Below, piece after piece: positions 1-7,335 of a DNA stretch of 64,000 nucleotides. Within the stretch, counting starts at the first letter, position 1, and each line of letters begins with the position of its first letter. The stretch is from Gemmatimonadaceae bacterium (lineage in GTDB: Bacteria > Gemmatimonadota > Gemmatimonadetes > Gemmatimonadales > Gemmatimonadaceae), in the NCBI GenBank assembly GCA_035633115.1, contig DASQFN010000014.1:1-64000 (forward strand), given 5' to 3'. The position numbers and the translations under genes were made by a program. The notes beneath the pieces are model-generated. The model ran no database searches and was not told the DNA's origin. It worked only from the letters and a program-made list of their open reading frames with translations.

Positions 1-301
1 CGGCATTCTTGCCGCGATCGCGATCCCGAAGTTCGCGAACACGAAGGAGAAGGCTTACCTCGCATCGATGAAGGCAGACCTTCGCAACCTGGCCACGTAC
101 GAAGAGAGCTATGCTGCCGACAGTGCCGGCACGTACTTCTCGGGCGACGGCACGGCGCAGGGCTTCACGGCGTCGCAGAACGTGACGATGGCGGCGACGG
201 CGGTTGCCGGTCCGCCGGCCGGATGGTCGGCGGTGGCGACGCACTCGCTCACGACCAAGACCTGCTCGTCCTCGGTGAACGGTCTTATCACCTGCACCTG
301 A
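1..301 (+). CDS. pilA: Type IV pilin (PilA-like), 5'-truncated by window edge
   Basis: Major-pilin-type protein whose start lies before the window; reading begins in frame at base 2 inside the hydrophobic N-terminal helix (GILAAIAIPKF) that packs in the pilus core. The visible 99 residues are identical to the C-terminal part of the intact pilin at 582-941, including two cysteines near the C-terminus that probably form the pilin disulfide loop. The gene ends in TGA and is followed by a strong intrinsic terminator, so each of the two pilin genes is probably its own transcription unit. Family assignment is secure; which copy dominates in the pilus is unknown. Confidence 0.9.
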   Translation, partial: GILAAIAIPKFANTKEKAYLASMKADLRNLATYEESYAADSAGTYFSGDGTAQGFTASQNVTMAATAVAGPPAGWSAVATHSLTTKTCSSSVNGLITCT

Positions 302-327
302 TCGCAACGGAGTGCGCGACTGCACTG

Positions 328-361
328 CGAGCCCGCGTGGATTCTCCCGCGGGCTCGTTTT
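328..361 (+). terminator. Intrinsic terminator after first pilin gene
   Basis: Perfect 10-bp stem CGAGCCCGCG (328-337) / CGCGGGCTCG (348-357) with a 10-nt loop, followed directly by TTTT and a T-rich stretch. It sits 27 nt after the pilin stop codon. Confidence 0.9.
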
Positions 362-485
362 CTTTCTCGGGCCACGCGCGGAATGCCCGATTGGCCGCAG
401 AATGCGGCAATTTTTCAACGCCAGAGCTTTTCGATAAGCGTGTCAACTCGTTGCAGGCGGCGCACTTGAGCTCCTGGATCTGAAG

Positions 486-501
486 TGGTCCGTGCCGTGC
501 C
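486..501 (+). promoter_or_regulatory. Candidate sigma-54 promoter of the intact pilin gene
   Basis: TGGTCCG-N4-GTGCC carries the invariant GG (487-488) and GC (499-500) exactly 10 nt apart, as in -24/-12 promoters (TGGCACG-N4-TTGCW). It would start transcription about 70 nt before the pilin ATG. pilA is sigma-54 dependent in many bacteria. The match outside the invariant bases is only moderate and no NtrC-type activator gene is in view. Confidence 0.4.
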
Positions 502-581
502 TACAGTGGCCTCAGATGCCGGCGGACCGACCCCCCGATCTGCACCGCATTGGCGAATTTCAACTCTCTAAAGGAGAGATC

Positions 582-941
582 ATGGTACGCAACAAGAAGG
601 GCTTCACGCTGATCGAGCTTCTGATCGTCGTCGTCATCATCGGCATTCTTGCCGCGATCGCGATCCCGAAGTTCGCGAATACGAAGGAGAAGGCTTACCT
701 CGCATCGATGAAGGCTGACCTTCGCAACCTCGCCACGTACGAAGAGAGCTATGCTGCCGACAGTGCCGGCACGTACTTCTCGGGCGACGGCACGGCGCAG
801 GGCTTCACGGCGTCGCAGAACGTGACGATGGCGGCGACGGCGGTTGCCGGTCCGCCGGCCGGATGGTCGGCTGTCGCGACGCACTCGCTCACGACCAAGA
901 CCTGCTCGTCTTCAGTCAACGGCCTGATCACTTGCACATAA
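582..941 (+). CDS. pilA: Type IV pilin (PilA-like)
   Basis: Complete 119-residue type IV pilin. A short basic leader (MVRNKKG) precedes the prepilin peptidase site G7/F8. The mature N-terminus FTLIELLIVVVIIG carries the conserved Glu at mature position 5 that neutralises the N-terminal amine of the neighbouring subunit. The globular part is small, rich in Ala, Thr and Ser, and has two Cys near the end (about 108 and 118) that likely form a disulfide. The ATG is set by AAGGAG at 571-576. The protein is exported, cleaved and N-methylated by PilD and polymerised at the inner membrane for twitching, adhesion or DNA uptake. The assembly genes are not in this window. Confidence 0.95.
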   Translation: MVRNKKGFTLIELLIVVVIIGILAAIAIPKFANTKEKAYLASMKADLRNLATYEESYAADSAGTYFSGDGTAQGFTASQNVTMAATAVAGPPAGWSAVATHSLTTKTCSSSVNGLITCT

Positions 942-962
942 CTGGCTGAGCTTTACAGCAGG

Positions 963-999
963 AAAACCCGCCGGGACCTGGGCCCGGCGGGTTTTTTTT
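963..999 (+). terminator. Intrinsic terminator after second pilin gene
   Basis: Stem AAAACCCGCCGGG (963-975) / CCCGGCGGGTTTT (983-995) with a 7-nt loop and a run of eight T (992-999). It isolates the pilin from the downstream peptidase gene. Confidence 0.93.
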
Positions 1000-1139
1000 G
1001 GTTACGACCTGGAATTCGCGTGAAAAACTTCTGTCGTCGTCCGCACTCGACTGTTATGTTGGGACCTCCTTTGCGTCCGCCGATCCACTCGGGCGTGACC
1101 AAATCGTCGTTCGATCCGTCAGTACGGCGGACCTCACCT

Positions 1140-1163
1140 CCGGCCGGCACAGGCCGGCTGGAG
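1140..1163 (+). promoter_or_regulatory. GC hairpin overlapping the ribosome-binding site of the M15 peptidase gene
   Basis: GCCGGC (1143-1148) and GCCGGC (1153-1158) flank ACAG, and flanking bases extend the stem to about nine pairs. The GGAG at 1160-1163, the likely Shine-Dalgarno for the TTG at 1173, begins in the 3' arm. Seen in sequence; a regulatory effect is inference. Confidence 0.4.
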
Positions 1164-1172
1164 ATTTATTTT

Positions 1173-2225
1173 TTGAACGTTCTCGGATACTGCAGTCGCA
1201 CGGCTGCCACCGTTGCAATTCCGATCGCCGCGATCCTCGCGCCCGACCAGGCGAGTGCTCAGCGCGACGTTCACGCCGAGGTCGCGGCGCTGGCGAAGCT
1301 CCCCGTCGTCGACAGCACGAACCTCCGCCGGATGGTCGTCCACATGGCTGGAAAGAGCGGGAAGCTTCTGGCAAGGTTCGTTCTGCCGCCGCGCGCCCTC
1401 AGGATTCCGGTTCTCTCCAAGAACCTCGCGTTCACCTCCAAGCTCATCCCCACGGTTCAGGAGATCACTGGCGCCAGCAAGGTCGGTCGTTTTTCCATGA
1501 TCACCATGAAGTCGTTCGGCGACAAAGTTGCCGGTTCGGTCGGCGGATATCGGGTAGGGTACTGGCCGGAGGAAAAAGGTCGCCTGCGCTCCGAGGCGTA
1601 CGAGAATCCTGTCGGGTTCATCGAGGTGACGCGCGAGAATCAATTCATGCGTGTCTCCGAGCATTTTTCCCTTCACGATTTTCTCACGCATGACCAGGCT
1701 AACGTGTGGCCCAAGTACGTCGTTCTGCGTGAGCCTTTGCTCGACAAGCTCGAGCTCGTCATTCAGGATCTCGAGCGACGCGGAATTCACGCGGCCGGCA
1801 TGCACGTTCTCTCCGGCTTTCGCACGCCTCACTACAACCTCGAGCTCGGGGACGGCAGCGGGCGCGCGCGCGACAGCCGTCATCAGTTCGGGGATGCCGC
1901 GGACGTGATCATAGATAGTGACGGCAACGGCCGCATGGACGACCTGAATCGCGATGGTCGGATAAATTTCGCGGACGTCCGCGTGGTGCTCGCTTCTGTG
2001 GAGCGCGTGGACCGCGCATATCCCGACTTGGTCGGTGGTGTTGGACTGTATCCCTCGAGTGGACCTGCAGGTCCGTTCGCTCACATCGACGTTCGCGGAG
2101 AGCGCGCGCGATGGGTTCTTCGCGGAAAGTCCAGCAAGGGGCGGCGTTCTCGCTCGCGCTCCGCGAAGTCCAGCCGTGCCAAGGCCAAGCGCGTTGCGTC
2201 CGCGCGGGCCGCGTCAAAGCGCTAG
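1173..2225 (+). CDS. Exported M15-family (YcbK/DUF882-like) peptidase with EF-hand-like insert
   Basis: Predicted secreted murein-type metallopeptidase of about 350 residues. From the TTG at 1173 a signal peptide runs to the QASAQ region; an in-frame GTG at 1020 would add 51 unlike-signal residues and is disfavoured. Zinc ligands of the M15A fold are visible: H237 and D244 in SRHQFGDAAD, and H304 in FAHID. Between them, residues 248-268 carry two overlapping acidic loops; DLNRDGRINFAD exactly fits the EF-hand pattern DxNxDGxIxxxD. The C-terminal 30 residues are an Arg/Lys/Ser-rich tail that could bind polyanionic wall polymers. The substrate (peptidoglycan cross-bridge) is inferred from the family. 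Confidence 0.8.
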   Translation: MNVLGYCSRTAATVAIPIAAILAPDQASAQRDVHAEVAALAKLPVVDSTNLRRMVVHMAGKSGKLLARFVLPPRALRIPVLSKNLAFTSKLIPTVQEITGASKVGRFSMITMKSFGDKVAGSVGGYRVGYWPEEKGRLRSEAYENPVGFIEVTRENQFMRVSEHFSLHDFLTHDQANVWPKYVVLREPLLDKLELVIQDLERRGIHAAGMHVLSGFRTPHYNLELGDGSGRARDSRHQFGDAADVIIDSDGNGRMDDLNRDGRINFADVRVVLASVERVDRAYPDLVGGVGLYPSSGPAGPFAHIDVRGERARWVLRGKSSKGRRSRSRSAKSSRAKAKRVASARAASKR

Positions 2226-2242
2226 CCCCTCAACAAGCATCT

Positions 2243-2289
2243 CCGGGGCTTCGACCCCGGGTCCCGGTGCGACGGGCGCGTGTGCGCCC
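2243..2289 (+). other. Two tandem GC hairpins after the peptidase gene
   Basis: CCGGGG-CTTCGA-CCCCGG (2243-2260) and GGGCGC-GTGT-GCGCCC (2274-2289) lie 18-64 nt after the stop codon. Neither has a T-tract. They may act as a transcript 3' end or stabiliser, which is inference. Confidence 0.4.
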
Positions 2290-2397
2290 AGGCCGGTTCC
2301 GAACCCTTTTGGGCACTCCGGTGTCAAAGGTGTAGCGTCAGAATCGCGCACTTTCCGCGCGACCATTGAACCCGCTATTTCCCCCCGGAATATCATA

Positions 2398-2793
2398 ATG
2401 AAACGCTCAGCATATGTTGTTCTTGCCGTCTCCCTCGCGGGCAGCTCCGCGCTACGGGCACAGGCTACGTCGCAGCCGCAGCAGTCCGTCAAGAAAACGC
2501 AGGAACCGGTCAGGATTCAGAAAGGCACGACGCTGGAAGGGCGCGATTCCGTCACGATCGCCGACGTCCAGCGCGCTGCCGACGAGCTCGCCCGCACAGT
2601 CCAGGCGGCTGTAAAGCGAGTCAGCGAAGATCCCGAGCTGAAGGTCGCTGCACTCACCGTCGCCACCAACGCCGTGAATGCGGCACGGCTCGTCGTTGAC
2701 CAGCAGGCAGCCACGCTCGCGGCAGCGCTCGAGATGCTCGCAAAGCAGATTGCCGCCGTTTCAGCACAGCAGGCGAAGCCGAAAGCGCACTAG
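2398..2793 (+). CDS. Secreted Ala-rich helical protein, function unknown
   Basis: 131 residues. A classical signal peptide (MKRSAYVVLAVSLAGSSALRA, cleavage near LRAQA) is followed by a polar linker rich in Gln and Lys. A long helix from about residue 55 is rich in Ala, Val, Glu and Lys with heptad-like spacing, suggesting a coiled coil, and the tail is Gln/Lys-rich. I recognise no named family. It stands alone between the peptidase and a dehydrogenase gene, ending 36 nt before the latter. An exported structural or periplasmic helper role is only a guess. Confidence 0.65.
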   Translation: MKRSAYVVLAVSLAGSSALRAQATSQPQQSVKKTQEPVRIQKGTTLEGRDSVTIADVQRAADELARTVQAAVKRVSEDPELKVAALTVATNAVNAARLVVDQQAATLAAALEMLAKQIAAVSAQQAKPKAH

Positions 2794-2803
2794 CGACGTT
2801 TGT

Positions 2804-2830
2804 TGGGCGCTCGTTATTTACGAGCGCCCA
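2804..2830 (+). promoter_or_regulatory. 11-bp perfect hairpin covering the start of the SDR gene
   Basis: TGGGCGCTCGT (2804-2814) / ACGAGCGCCCA (2820-2830) with loop TATTT. The last base of the stem is the A of the ATG at 2830, and the hairpin begins 11 nt after the previous stop codon. It could be a T-less terminator, a processing site or a translational block. Confidence 0.55.
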
Positions 2831-3639
2831 TGGCTGAGGACGTCTTCCGCGAGAACGTAGTCGTCATCACCGGCGGCTCTGCCGGGATTGGCCGGGAGCT
2901 CGCGTGTCAGCTCGCGGCGCAGGGCGCATGGCTCGTGTTGGCCGCGCGAGAAGCCTCCCTCCTCGAAGAAGCAGCGCTGGAAGTCCGCAATCGCGGCGCG
3001 CGAGCCGTCGCCGTTCCCACAGACGTCGCGGTGGAAGCGCAATGTGACGCATTGATCCAGCGGGCGATTGCGGAGTACGGCCGCATCGACACCCTCATCA
3101 ACAACGCCGGCATCAGCATGCATGCACGGTTCGATGAGCTCGGAAGCGTCGAGCCACTCGAGCGCGTGATGCAGATCAATTACTTCGGCAGCGTCTACTG
3201 CACGCACTACGCGCTCCCGCACCTCAAGCGGACGCGGGGCAGAATCGTCGCGATATCGAGTCTCGCGGGGAAAACCGGCGTTCCAACGCGGAGCGCCTAC
3301 GCCGCAAGCAAGCACGCAATGGCCGGCTTCTTCGACTCACTGCGCATCGAGCTGGCCGATGACGGTGTGAGCGTTACCGTCGCGTATCCCGGCTTTGTGG
3401 CCACCGACATCGCTTCACGCGGGCTTGGACCCGGGGGCAAGACTCTCGGCCATCGCCCGATCGACAACGCGGCTGTCATGTCCGCTGAAGAATGCGCGCG
3501 TCGGATAATCGAAGCTGCCGCTGATCGTGATCGTGATGTTGTGATGACGAGACGCGCCCGGATCGGGCAGTGGATGAAGCTCGTTGCACCCGGCGTCGTC
3601 GATGGCATCGCGACCCGGGCGATAGAGCGCGGGCGGTAG
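2830..3639 (+). CDS. Short-chain dehydrogenase/reductase (SDR)
   Basis: Classical SDR of 269 residues, a cytoplasmic NAD(P)H-dependent oxidoreductase. The Rossmann nucleotide motif TGGSAGIG is at residues 14-21, NNAG at 91-94, catalytic Ser144, and Tyr157/Lys161 in the YxxxK box. Length is typical of classical SDRs. The substrate cannot be told from sequence. The start is taken as the ATG at 2830; a TTG at 2800 is in frame but would place the hairpin inside the coding region. The stop codon itself lies in the loop of another GC hairpin (3628-3645). Confidence 0.88.
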   Translation: MAEDVFRENVVVITGGSAGIGRELACQLAAQGAWLVLAAREASLLEEAALEVRNRGARAVAVPTDVAVEAQCDALIQRAIAEYGRIDTLINNAGISMHARFDELGSVEPLERVMQINYFGSVYCTHYALPHLKRTRGRIVAISSLAGKTGVPTRSAYAASKHAMAGFFDSLRIELADDGVSVTVAYPGFVATDIASRGLGPGGKTLGHRPIDNAAVMSAEECARRIIEAAADRDRDVVMTRRARIGQWMKLVAPGVVDGIATRAIERGR

Positions 3640-3645
3640 CCCGCG
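3628..3645 (+). other. Hairpin around the SDR stop codon
   Basis: CGCGGGC-GGTA-GCCCGCG; the TAG stop (3637-3639) begins in the loop. No T-tract follows. Possibly a 3'-end structure. Confidence 0.4.
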
Positions 3646-3678
3646 TATATTCACCTTATAAACCAGAGGAGAACGGGT

Positions 3679-4392
3679 ATGCGCACGATAGGCCTAGGTG
3701 CAACGATTTTTAGTCTCGCCGTCATCAACGCGTGTACGGCGAAAGAAACCGTCCCCGCGGCGGACACGGGCATGGCCGACGGCCAGGACACGTTGGCGAC
3801 GATGGCCGCGGGCTCCGATCCCGACCGCGCGACGGGCGGGTCTGGCCTTCCGGCGGGATTCGTCGGCCGCACTGACAACCCGTCAGCTCAGATCACAGCC
3901 GCGAAATACACGGCGAGCGGAGGCAGCTGGGATATTGTGACCGGACCGGCTCACATCGTGTATCGGCCGCAGGATGCGGCGAGCGGGAACTACACTGCGT
4001 CGGCGACGATCGAGCAACTCGAGAAGCCCGCCCATCGCGAAGCCTTTGGTCTGATTATCGGCGGTAAGGATCTCGACCAGCCGACGCAGGCGTACACGTA
4101 TTTCGTCGTCGCTGGAACCGGTGAGCTGCTCGTGAAGGTGCGCGAGGGGGACAAGACGCGCGACGTTCTCAAATGGACGGCGTCCCGCGATGTACCAAAG
4201 GCCGATGCGTCGGGAAAAGCATCGTACGCGCTTGCGGCGCAGGTGACCGGTGACGCAGTGAAATTCATGGTGAACGGGAAGCAAGTCGCGTCGGTCAGCA
4301 AGGTCGGGCTCCTCACGGATGGAATCGCGGGCCTGAGGGTGAATCACAATCTTCACGTGAAGGCCAGTCCCGTTACGATCACGCCTCAGTAG
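3679..4392 (+). CDS. Lipoprotein with lectin-like (concanavalin A-like/DUF1080-type) domain
   Basis: 237-residue predicted lipoprotein. A signal sequence ends in a lipobox-like INAC with Cys19, followed by an acidic Thr/Asp-rich linker to about residue 60. The C-terminal two thirds are beta-rich (SGNYTASATI, AFGLIIGGKD, TYFVVAGTG, GIAGLRVNHNLHVK). That pattern resembles jelly-roll laminin-G or DUF1080-type domains that bind sugars. AGAGGAGAA upstream gives a good ribosome-binding site for ATG 3679. The ligand is unknown. It precedes a penicillin-acylase gene by 31 nt and may be co-transcribed with it. Confidence 0.65.
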   Translation: MRTIGLGATIFSLAVINACTAKETVPAADTGMADGQDTLATMAAGSDPDRATGGSGLPAGFVGRTDNPSAQITAAKYTASGGSWDIVTGPAHIVYRPQDAASGNYTASATIEQLEKPAHREAFGLIIGGKDLDQPTQAYTYFVVAGTGELLVKVREGDKTRDVLKWTASRDVPKADASGKASYALAAQVTGDAVKFMVNGKQVASVSKVGLLTDGIAGLRVNHNLHVKASPVTITPQ

Positions 4393-4423
4393 TGATCGCG
4401 CCGGCATCGGGAGCAGACTACTG

Positions 4424-6910
4424 ATGCGCGCGGGCCTCGCGGCGATATTGCTCGCCGCGCTTCTCTTCGTGGGATTTCGGCCGGTGGGCCAGCTGCCGCC
4501 GGTCGGGAAGCTGCTGGATCCGGCCAACGGTGTCTGGGCGACTGCCAGGACGGCGAATCTTCCGCCACTCGAGCAGGGAAGAATTCCCGGCCTCAGCAAG
4601 CCGGTAGAGGTGGTGTTCGACGATCGCGGCGTACCGCACGTGTATGCCGCAACGGAAGAGGATGCGTTCCGCGCGCTCGGCTTCGTCATGGCGCGCGACC
4701 GGCTGTTTCAGATGGAGCTTCAGACGCGAGCGGCTGAGGGGCGACTCACCGAGTGGATCGGTCCTGATGTTCTCAACGTCGATCGCCGAACCCGCGCTCT
4801 CGGGCTCCGCTGGGGTGCCGAGCGCAAGTACGCCGCGGCGAATCGAAATACAATCGGTCATCGAGCGATCTCTGCGTACGCCGATGGTGTCAACGCGTGG
4901 ATTACATCGATGCGTCCGCGCGATCTGCCGATGGAATACCGCCTGCTGGGAGTAACCCCGGGTAAATGGGAGCCCATATATTCCCTGAGCTTCTTCTCGA
5001 AGATGTCTCTGACGCTGGCGTTCAATGACGCGACTTACAACCGTCTCGCCGCTCAGGCAAAGGTCGGTCGTGCGGCGGCTGACGCTCTTTATCCAGTAAA
5101 CAGTCCGATTCAGGAGCCAATCCAGCCGAACGGTCAGCGCGCGCCACGATTCGACGTTGCGGCGATTCCTGCACCCGGAGCTCCCGACAGCGCCGCAATG
5201 CTGGCCGTTGCCGCGCGACAGTCAGTTCTCGCCGCCCTCGGTCGACAAAAGCCGAACCACAACGGTGACGCGCTTGGCAGCAACAACTGGGCGGTCTCTC
5301 CGAAACGGACGGCAGCCGGTCACGCGCTTCTTGCCGGCGACCCGCATCTCGAGCTGACTCTGCCCTCCATCTGGTACGAGATGCACGTCGTCGTGCCGGG
5401 GAAGCTCGATGTTGCCGGAGTCGGGTTTCCAGGTGTGCCCGGCGTCATCATCGGCTTCAACCGCGAGGTCGCGTGGACGTTCACGAACACCGGATCGGAC
5501 GTGAACGACTACTACGCGGAAGTTGTCGACGACACGGTGCGGCCGAATCGTTATCGGGTTGACGGTGTCTGGCGCCCGCTCGAAAAAAGGATCGAATCCT
5601 ACCGTGACCAGAAGGGAACGGTCATCCGCACCGACACACTTTACTTCACGCATCGCGGCGCGATGGCACGGCAGCTCGGCAAATGGATGTCGATGCGATG
5701 GACTGCGCAGGAGCCGTCGGACGAGGCAAGCAACTTCATCAGGCTGGGATACGCGCGAAACGCGACCGAATGGCTCGACGCCATGAGCGGCTATCTTGCG
5801 CCGACTCAGAACGGCCTGGTCGCCGACAAATCGGGCAACATTGCGATTCGCTCCACAGGTGCTTACCCGATTCGTCCCGGCGACGGACGGGGCGACGTCG
5901 TTCGCGACGGCTCGAAGTCTTCGAGCGACTGGCTCGGGTATCTCCCTCCATCGAAGTACCCGTATGCGATGAACCCTGCGCAGGGCTATCTGGCATCTGC
6001 TAACCAGCAGCCCGTCGATCCGCGCGTGAACCCGAGCTTCATGGGATCGGACTGGTTCTCACCGTGGCGCGCGATGCGCATCAATGAGCTGCTGCGCGCA
6101 GATTCCGCAGTGACCCCGGACGCAATGCGCCGCTTCCAGACCGATCCAGGAAGCGCGCGCGCCGACGCATTCGTTCCCCTGTTTCTTGCCGCCGCCGCGC
6201 GCGAGGACAGCGCGGGCCGAGCTGACGCCACGCTGAAAAGAGCAGCCGCCATTCTCGCGGAGTGGGACCGCCGCTACACCACGGACAACAGACGCGCAGT
6301 GCTCTTCGACATGGCAATGGACGACCTCGCAACCCGGACGTGGGACGAGCTGCGCCCGCAGCGCGACAAGGGCACTACGGCGCAGGCGCTCGGGTTGCCG
6401 GAGAGCCAGGTGCTGCTGGAGCTCATGCAAGACCCAGCCAGCCAGTGGTGGGACGACCGCCGCACCCGTGACGTCGTCGAGACACGTGATGCAATCGTCG
6501 CGGCAAGTCTGCGCGCCGCGCTTGTTGCCGCGCTCAAGATTCACGGTGATCCGTCGGGATCAGGATGGCAGTGGTCCAACGTGCGCCACGCCAACATTCA
6601 TCATCTCACGCAAATTCCCGCTCTGTCGGCGCTCCGCGTTCCTGTCCAGGGTGGGCCTTCGACGCTGAGTCCGTCAGGTGGTTCCGGAAAGGAAGGAGCG
6701 AGCTGGCGCATGGTGGTCGAGCTCGGTCCCGAAGTTCGAGCGTGGGCAACCTATCCGGGCGGCCAGTCCGGAAATCCCGCGAGTCCACGATACAAGGACA
6801 GGCTTCCGATGTGGCAGAAAGGCGAGCTTGCTCCGGTGTTGTTTCCGAAGACGCGCGCGGACCTCGACCCGAAGCGAATAGTCTCAATCCTCCGACTCGA
6901 CCCGCGCTAG
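4424..6910 (+). CDS. Penicillin acylase family N-terminal nucleophile hydrolase
   Basis: 828 residues, the usual size of penicillin/acyl-homoserine-lactone/cyclic-lipopeptide acylases. The N-terminus is a signal peptide or anchor (residues 1-19). An alpha-subunit region follows, and the autocleavage site G285/S286 lies in GSNNW, so Ser286 becomes the N-terminal nucleophile of the beta chain. DPHLELTLPSIWYEMH just after the site is a family hallmark. The enzyme is processed in the periplasm and hydrolyses an amide bond. The natural substrate (AHL, peptide or aculeacin-like) is not predictable. A GGGAG Shine-Dalgarno precedes the ATG. Confidence 0.9.
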   Translation: MRAGLAAILLAALLFVGFRPVGQLPPVGKLLDPANGVWATARTANLPPLEQGRIPGLSKPVEVVFDDRGVPHVYAATEEDAFRALGFVMARDRLFQMELQTRAAEGRLTEWIGPDVLNVDRRTRALGLRWGAERKYAAANRNTIGHRAISAYADGVNAWITSMRPRDLPMEYRLLGVTPGKWEPIYSLSFFSKMSLTLAFNDATYNRLAAQAKVGRAAADALYPVNSPIQEPIQPNGQRAPRFDVAAIPAPGAPDSAAMLAVAARQSVLAALGRQKPNHNGDALGSNNWAVSPKRTAAGHALLAGDPHLELTLPSIWYEMHVVVPGKLDVAGVGFPGVPGVIIGFNREVAWTFTNTGSDVNDYYAEVVDDTVRPNRYRVDGVWRPLEKRIESYRDQKGTVIRTDTLYFTHRGAMARQLGKWMSMRWTAQEPSDEASNFIRLGYARNATEWLDAMSGYLAPTQNGLVADKSGNIAIRSTGAYPIRPGDGRGDVVRDGSKSSSDWLGYLPPSKYPYAMNPAQGYLASANQQPVDPRVNPSFMGSDWFSPWRAMRINELLRADSAVTPDAMRRFQTDPGSARADAFVPLFLAAAAREDSAGRADATLKRAAAILAEWDRRYTTDNRRAVLFDMAMDDLATRTWDELRPQRDKGTTAQALGLPESQVLLELMQDPASQWWDDRRTRDVVETRDAIVAASLRAALVAALKIHGDPSGSGWQWSNVRHANIHHLTQIPALSALRVPVQGGPSTLSPSGGSGKEGASWRMVVELGPEVRAWATYPGGQSGNPASPRYKDRLPMWQKGELAPVLFPKTRADLDPKRIVSILRLDPR

Positions 6911-6912
6911 CG

Positions 6913-7335
6913 ATGCTCAGAGCAACGGTGAAGTTCCTGCTTTTGACCGAGGCATTCGCCGTCACGACGTTTGCGTTCGGCTGGTGGGCGGTCCCGCTTC
7001 TTGCATTCGCATGGGCTGCGCTTGTCGACACCATAAGGCCCGTGCTGTTCGCGACGATGTGCGCAACGTCGGCATGGATCGCTGTCCTGCTGCTCGATGC
7101 CGCGCGTGGCCCGGTTGACATTGTGGCTGCGCGTTTTGGCGAAGTCCTCGGATTTCCGTCCGTCGCACTGATCGCCGTTACGATCATCTATGCCGCGCTC
7201 CTCGCCTGGAGCGCCTCGTTCGTCGGAGCCGCAATCCGGAAGTCTCTGTTTCGCAAAGCAGCAGAGCCGGAAGAGCAGGCGTCGGCTCCTCAGCCGCGCG
7301 CCGCTGCGAGGGAGGTCGCGGTCGCGGATGCCTGA
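6913..7335 (+). CDS. Small integral membrane protein, unknown function
   Basis: 140 residues with three or four hydrophobic segments (about 5-27, 32-57 and 75-103) followed by a charged, Ala/Glu-rich cytoplasmic tail from about residue 110. No family was recognised. It starts 2 nt after the acylase stop and overlaps the next gene by 8 nt, so it is translated as part of the same operon. Confidence 0.65.
   Translation: MLRATVKFLLLTEAFAVTTFAFGWWAVPLLAFAWAALVDTIRPVLFATMCATSAWIAVLLLDAARGPVDIVAARFGEVLGFPSVALIAVTIIYAALLAWSASFVGAAIRKSLFRKAAEPEEQASAPQPRAAAREVAVADA

Noticed and set aside
1020-1172. GTG start adding 51 residues to the M15 peptidase
   Set aside because: The added residues are not signal-like, follow the pilin terminator closely and hide the real signal peptide at the TTG.
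1134-2084. Minus-strand open frame of 316 codons opposite the M15 peptidase
   Set aside because: The plus-strand reading has a signal peptide and zinc motifs; the minus-strand product is featureless.
2226-2397. Possible structured RNA between the peptidase and the Ala-rich protein
   Set aside because: Hairpins exist but do not match any RNA family I know; retained only as hairpin features.
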